Source: an uncultured Clostridium sp. (GTDB taxonomy: Bacteria; Bacillota; Clostridia; Clostridiales; Clostridiaceae). Taken from it: a stretch of DNA of 6,952 nt. The position numbers were made by a program, and so were the translations under genes. The notes beneath the pieces are model-generated. The model searched no databases, was not told the origin of the DNA, and saw nothing but the letters and a program-made list of their open reading frames with translations. Of this stretch, positions 6,107 through 6,952 are shown piece after piece. Each line of letters begins with the position of its first letter. The stretch's first letter is position 1. The DNA lies in contig CAKVFO010000167.1 in the NCBI GenBank assembly GCA_934746785.1, positions 1-6,952 on the forward strand. Reading direction: 5' to 3'.

Positions 6107-6176
6107 TCTGCACAAAGTGGCTGACGCCACGCTTTTCAGCGCAGGAAGCAGCTTTGTCAGCCATGCAAAAGGTTCT

Positions 6177-6225
6177 AAAAGCAAAATAATTACATATTAA
6201 AATACAATTTAATTATTTTGCTTTT
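6177..6225. repeat. 16-bp perfect inverted repeat (hairpin)
   Basis: AAAAGCAAAATAATTA (6177-6192) is the exact complement of TAATTATTTTGCTTTT (6210-6225), with a 17-nt loop. An outer AAAAG/CTTTT pair extends it beyond an internal loop. The TAA ending the upstream frame (6198-6200) falls in the loop. It resembles a bidirectional terminator or a palindromic repeat element. Confidence 0.75.
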
Positions 6226-6253
6226 CGGTTCTTTTGTGGCATTACAATTACTT

Positions 6254-6341
6254 TTTAACGTATTGAACGACTTACATAGCAGAAAGTCAGTTATAATTAG
6301 TACTCGCTCTCAAAGAAGTTTTTAATTTTCTATACGTTAAA
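6254..6341. repeat. 88-bp element with 10-bp perfect inverted ends
   Basis: TTTAACGTAT (6254-6263) and ATACGTTAAA (6332-6341) are exact complements at the ends. A second stem is nested inside: AACGACTT (6266-6273) with AAGTCAGTT (6284-6292), one bulged base. The form fits a miniature repeat element or a small structured RNA. No coding capacity is seen. Confidence 0.5.
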
Positions 6342-6344
6342 TAA

Positions 6345-6952
6345 AGTACAGGAAATTTTGATAATCCATATAGATATTCAGGTTATATTTATGATGAAGA
6401 GGCTAAGTACTATTACTTACAGTCAAGAATGTATGATCCGCTTTTAGGCAGATTTATACAGGAAGATAGTTATAGAGGAGATGAAAAAGATCCTTTAAGC
6501 TTGAATTTATATACTTACTGTTTAAATAATCCAATGATTTATGATGATCAAAATGGACATTGGCCAAGCTTTTTAAGTAAGATAGGTTCAGCAGTAAGCA
6601 ATGCATGGAATGGTGTTAAATCTTTTGTAAGCAATGCATGGAATGGTGTTAAGTCTTTTGTAAGTAATGCATGGAATGGTGTTAAATCTTTTGTAAGTAA
6701 TGTATGGAATGGAGCAAAGTCTGTTGTTAAGAATGTTGTCTCTTGGGGAAAACAAAAGTATAATAATGCAAAAGCAGCTATTAGTTATATAAGTAAAAAG
6801 GCTTCACAAAATAAATATGTTAAAGCAACAATTTCAGCAGCACAAAGAGCTTATAATTACACTAAAGCCCAGATGAATAAGGCAATTCAAGCGGTTAAAA
6901 AAGTAGATGTAAGTAAACTTGCAGTAGGAGCACTAAATCTTTTCCAAGGTGG
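6345..6952 (+). pseudogene. RHS core end and variable C-terminal region (right end cut by window)
   Basis: The frame is open from after TAA 6342 to the window edge. It starts at once with RHS sequence: NPYRYSGYIYD (residues 7-17 from 6345), YYLQSRMYDPLLGRFIQED (23-41), then DPLSLNLYTYCLNNP and YDDQNGHW. These are the last hyperconserved RHS core blocks. After GHW (71-73) begins the variable C-terminal region, which in this family carries the toxin. Here it opens with tandem 11-residue repeats, then a Lys/Ala/Gln-rich, probably helical stretch (SWGKQKYNNAKAA, YVKATISAAQRAYNY) and runs off the edge before any recognisable toxin domain. There is no start codon or ribosome-binding site at its 5' end. 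It is in the same frame as the fragment at 5913 but separated by stops. If a start lies at an internal ATG the product would lack most of the shell, so I treat it as a broken gene. Its toxin and any immunity gene would lie to the right. Confidence 0.72.
6597..6728 (+). repeat. 33-bp tandem repeat, four copies, encoding SNAWNGVKSFV
   Basis: Copies lie at 6597-6629, 6630-6662, 6663-6695 and a diverged fourth at 6696-6728 (SNVWNGAKSVV). Copies 1 and 2 and copies 1 and 3 differ by one synonymous base each, so the first three encode the same 11 residues. The pattern suggests a repeated amphipathic helix and recent duplication, and the copy number could vary between strains. Confidence 0.92.

Larger units (their letters stand above)
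6107..6344 (+). other. Structured non-coding segment interrupting the RHS gene
   Basis: This stretch of about 240 bp separates two RHS pieces that lie in the same reading frame. It contains stops (TAA 6198, TAA 6342), no RHS-like sequence and several hairpins. The first part is GC-rich for the window: 27 of 46 bases at 6118-6163 are G or C. That part is bounded by TGGCTGAC (6118-6125) and its complement GTCAGCCA (6156-6163). It looks like one or more repeat elements, or a rearrangement scar. No transposase and no clear target-site duplication is visible; GTAC occurs at both edges (6103-6106 and 6346-6349) but is too short to count on. Confidence 0.5.

Noticed and set aside
5795..6235. Shared GGTTCTTTT at 5795 and 6227 as element ends
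   Set aside because: The match is nine AT-rich bases with no wider similarity between the flanks.
6107..6344. Group I/II intron or IStron inside the RHS gene
   Set aside because: It is short, and I could not identify a catalytic core, domain V or an open frame for a transposase or maturase; RHS sequence also appears to be missing at the site, which an intron would not cause.

Overview
The window is AT-rich DNA with Lys/Asn/Ile-rich proteins, strong purine-rich Shine-Dalgarno sites and hairpin-plus-T-run terminators, all on the + strand. This points to a low-GC Firmicute, most likely a Clostridium or close relative. The species cannot be told from the sequence. The content is that of an accessory defence and toxin island.

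Layout. (1) Bases 1-612 hold the 3' part of a DNA methyltransferase (motif I FLGSGTT, motif IV HPPY), closed by a terminator that overlaps its stop codon. (2) Bases 637-4395 hold a DpnII-type (GATC) restriction-modification module. It begins with a long leader hairpin. Next come a single-polypeptide fusion of a DpnA-like and a DpnM/Dam-like adenine methyltransferase (752-2473), a terminator and likely new promoter (2474-2520), and a DpnII/MboI-family endonuclease (2556-3407). Two co-directional small genes follow: an unrecognised 227-aa protein (3440-4123) and a 47-aa zinc-ribbon protein (4180-4323). A strong terminator closes the module. (3) Bases about 4413-5795 hold a 5'-truncated DUF2357/DUF524 (COG1700) PD-(D/E)XK nuclease gene, of the family usually paired with an McrB-like GTPase. 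Its start is missing exactly where the R-M module's terminator ends, and codon use changes sharply there. (4) Bases 5795-5915 hold an intergenic array of direct and inverted repeats. (5) From about 5913 to the right edge is the 3' end of a Clostridium-type RHS/YD-repeat gene. It is broken by a structured non-coding segment of about 240 bp. Its variable C-terminal region carries three near-identical 33-bp tandem repeats plus a diverged fourth, and runs off the window.

How the parts work together. The fused methyltransferase should protect host GATC sites while the DpnII homologue cuts unmethylated DNA. In the pneumococcal DpnII system the two methylases are separate genes, with DpnM acting on double-stranded and DpnA on single-stranded DNA; here they are joined. 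A ribosome-binding site and in-frame ATG survive at the joint, so a free Dam protein may also be made. The two genes behind the endonuclease have no obvious place in a standard DpnII system and are the best candidates for an undescribed component. The nuclease and RHS remnants suggest repeated turnover by insertion, deletion and recombination.
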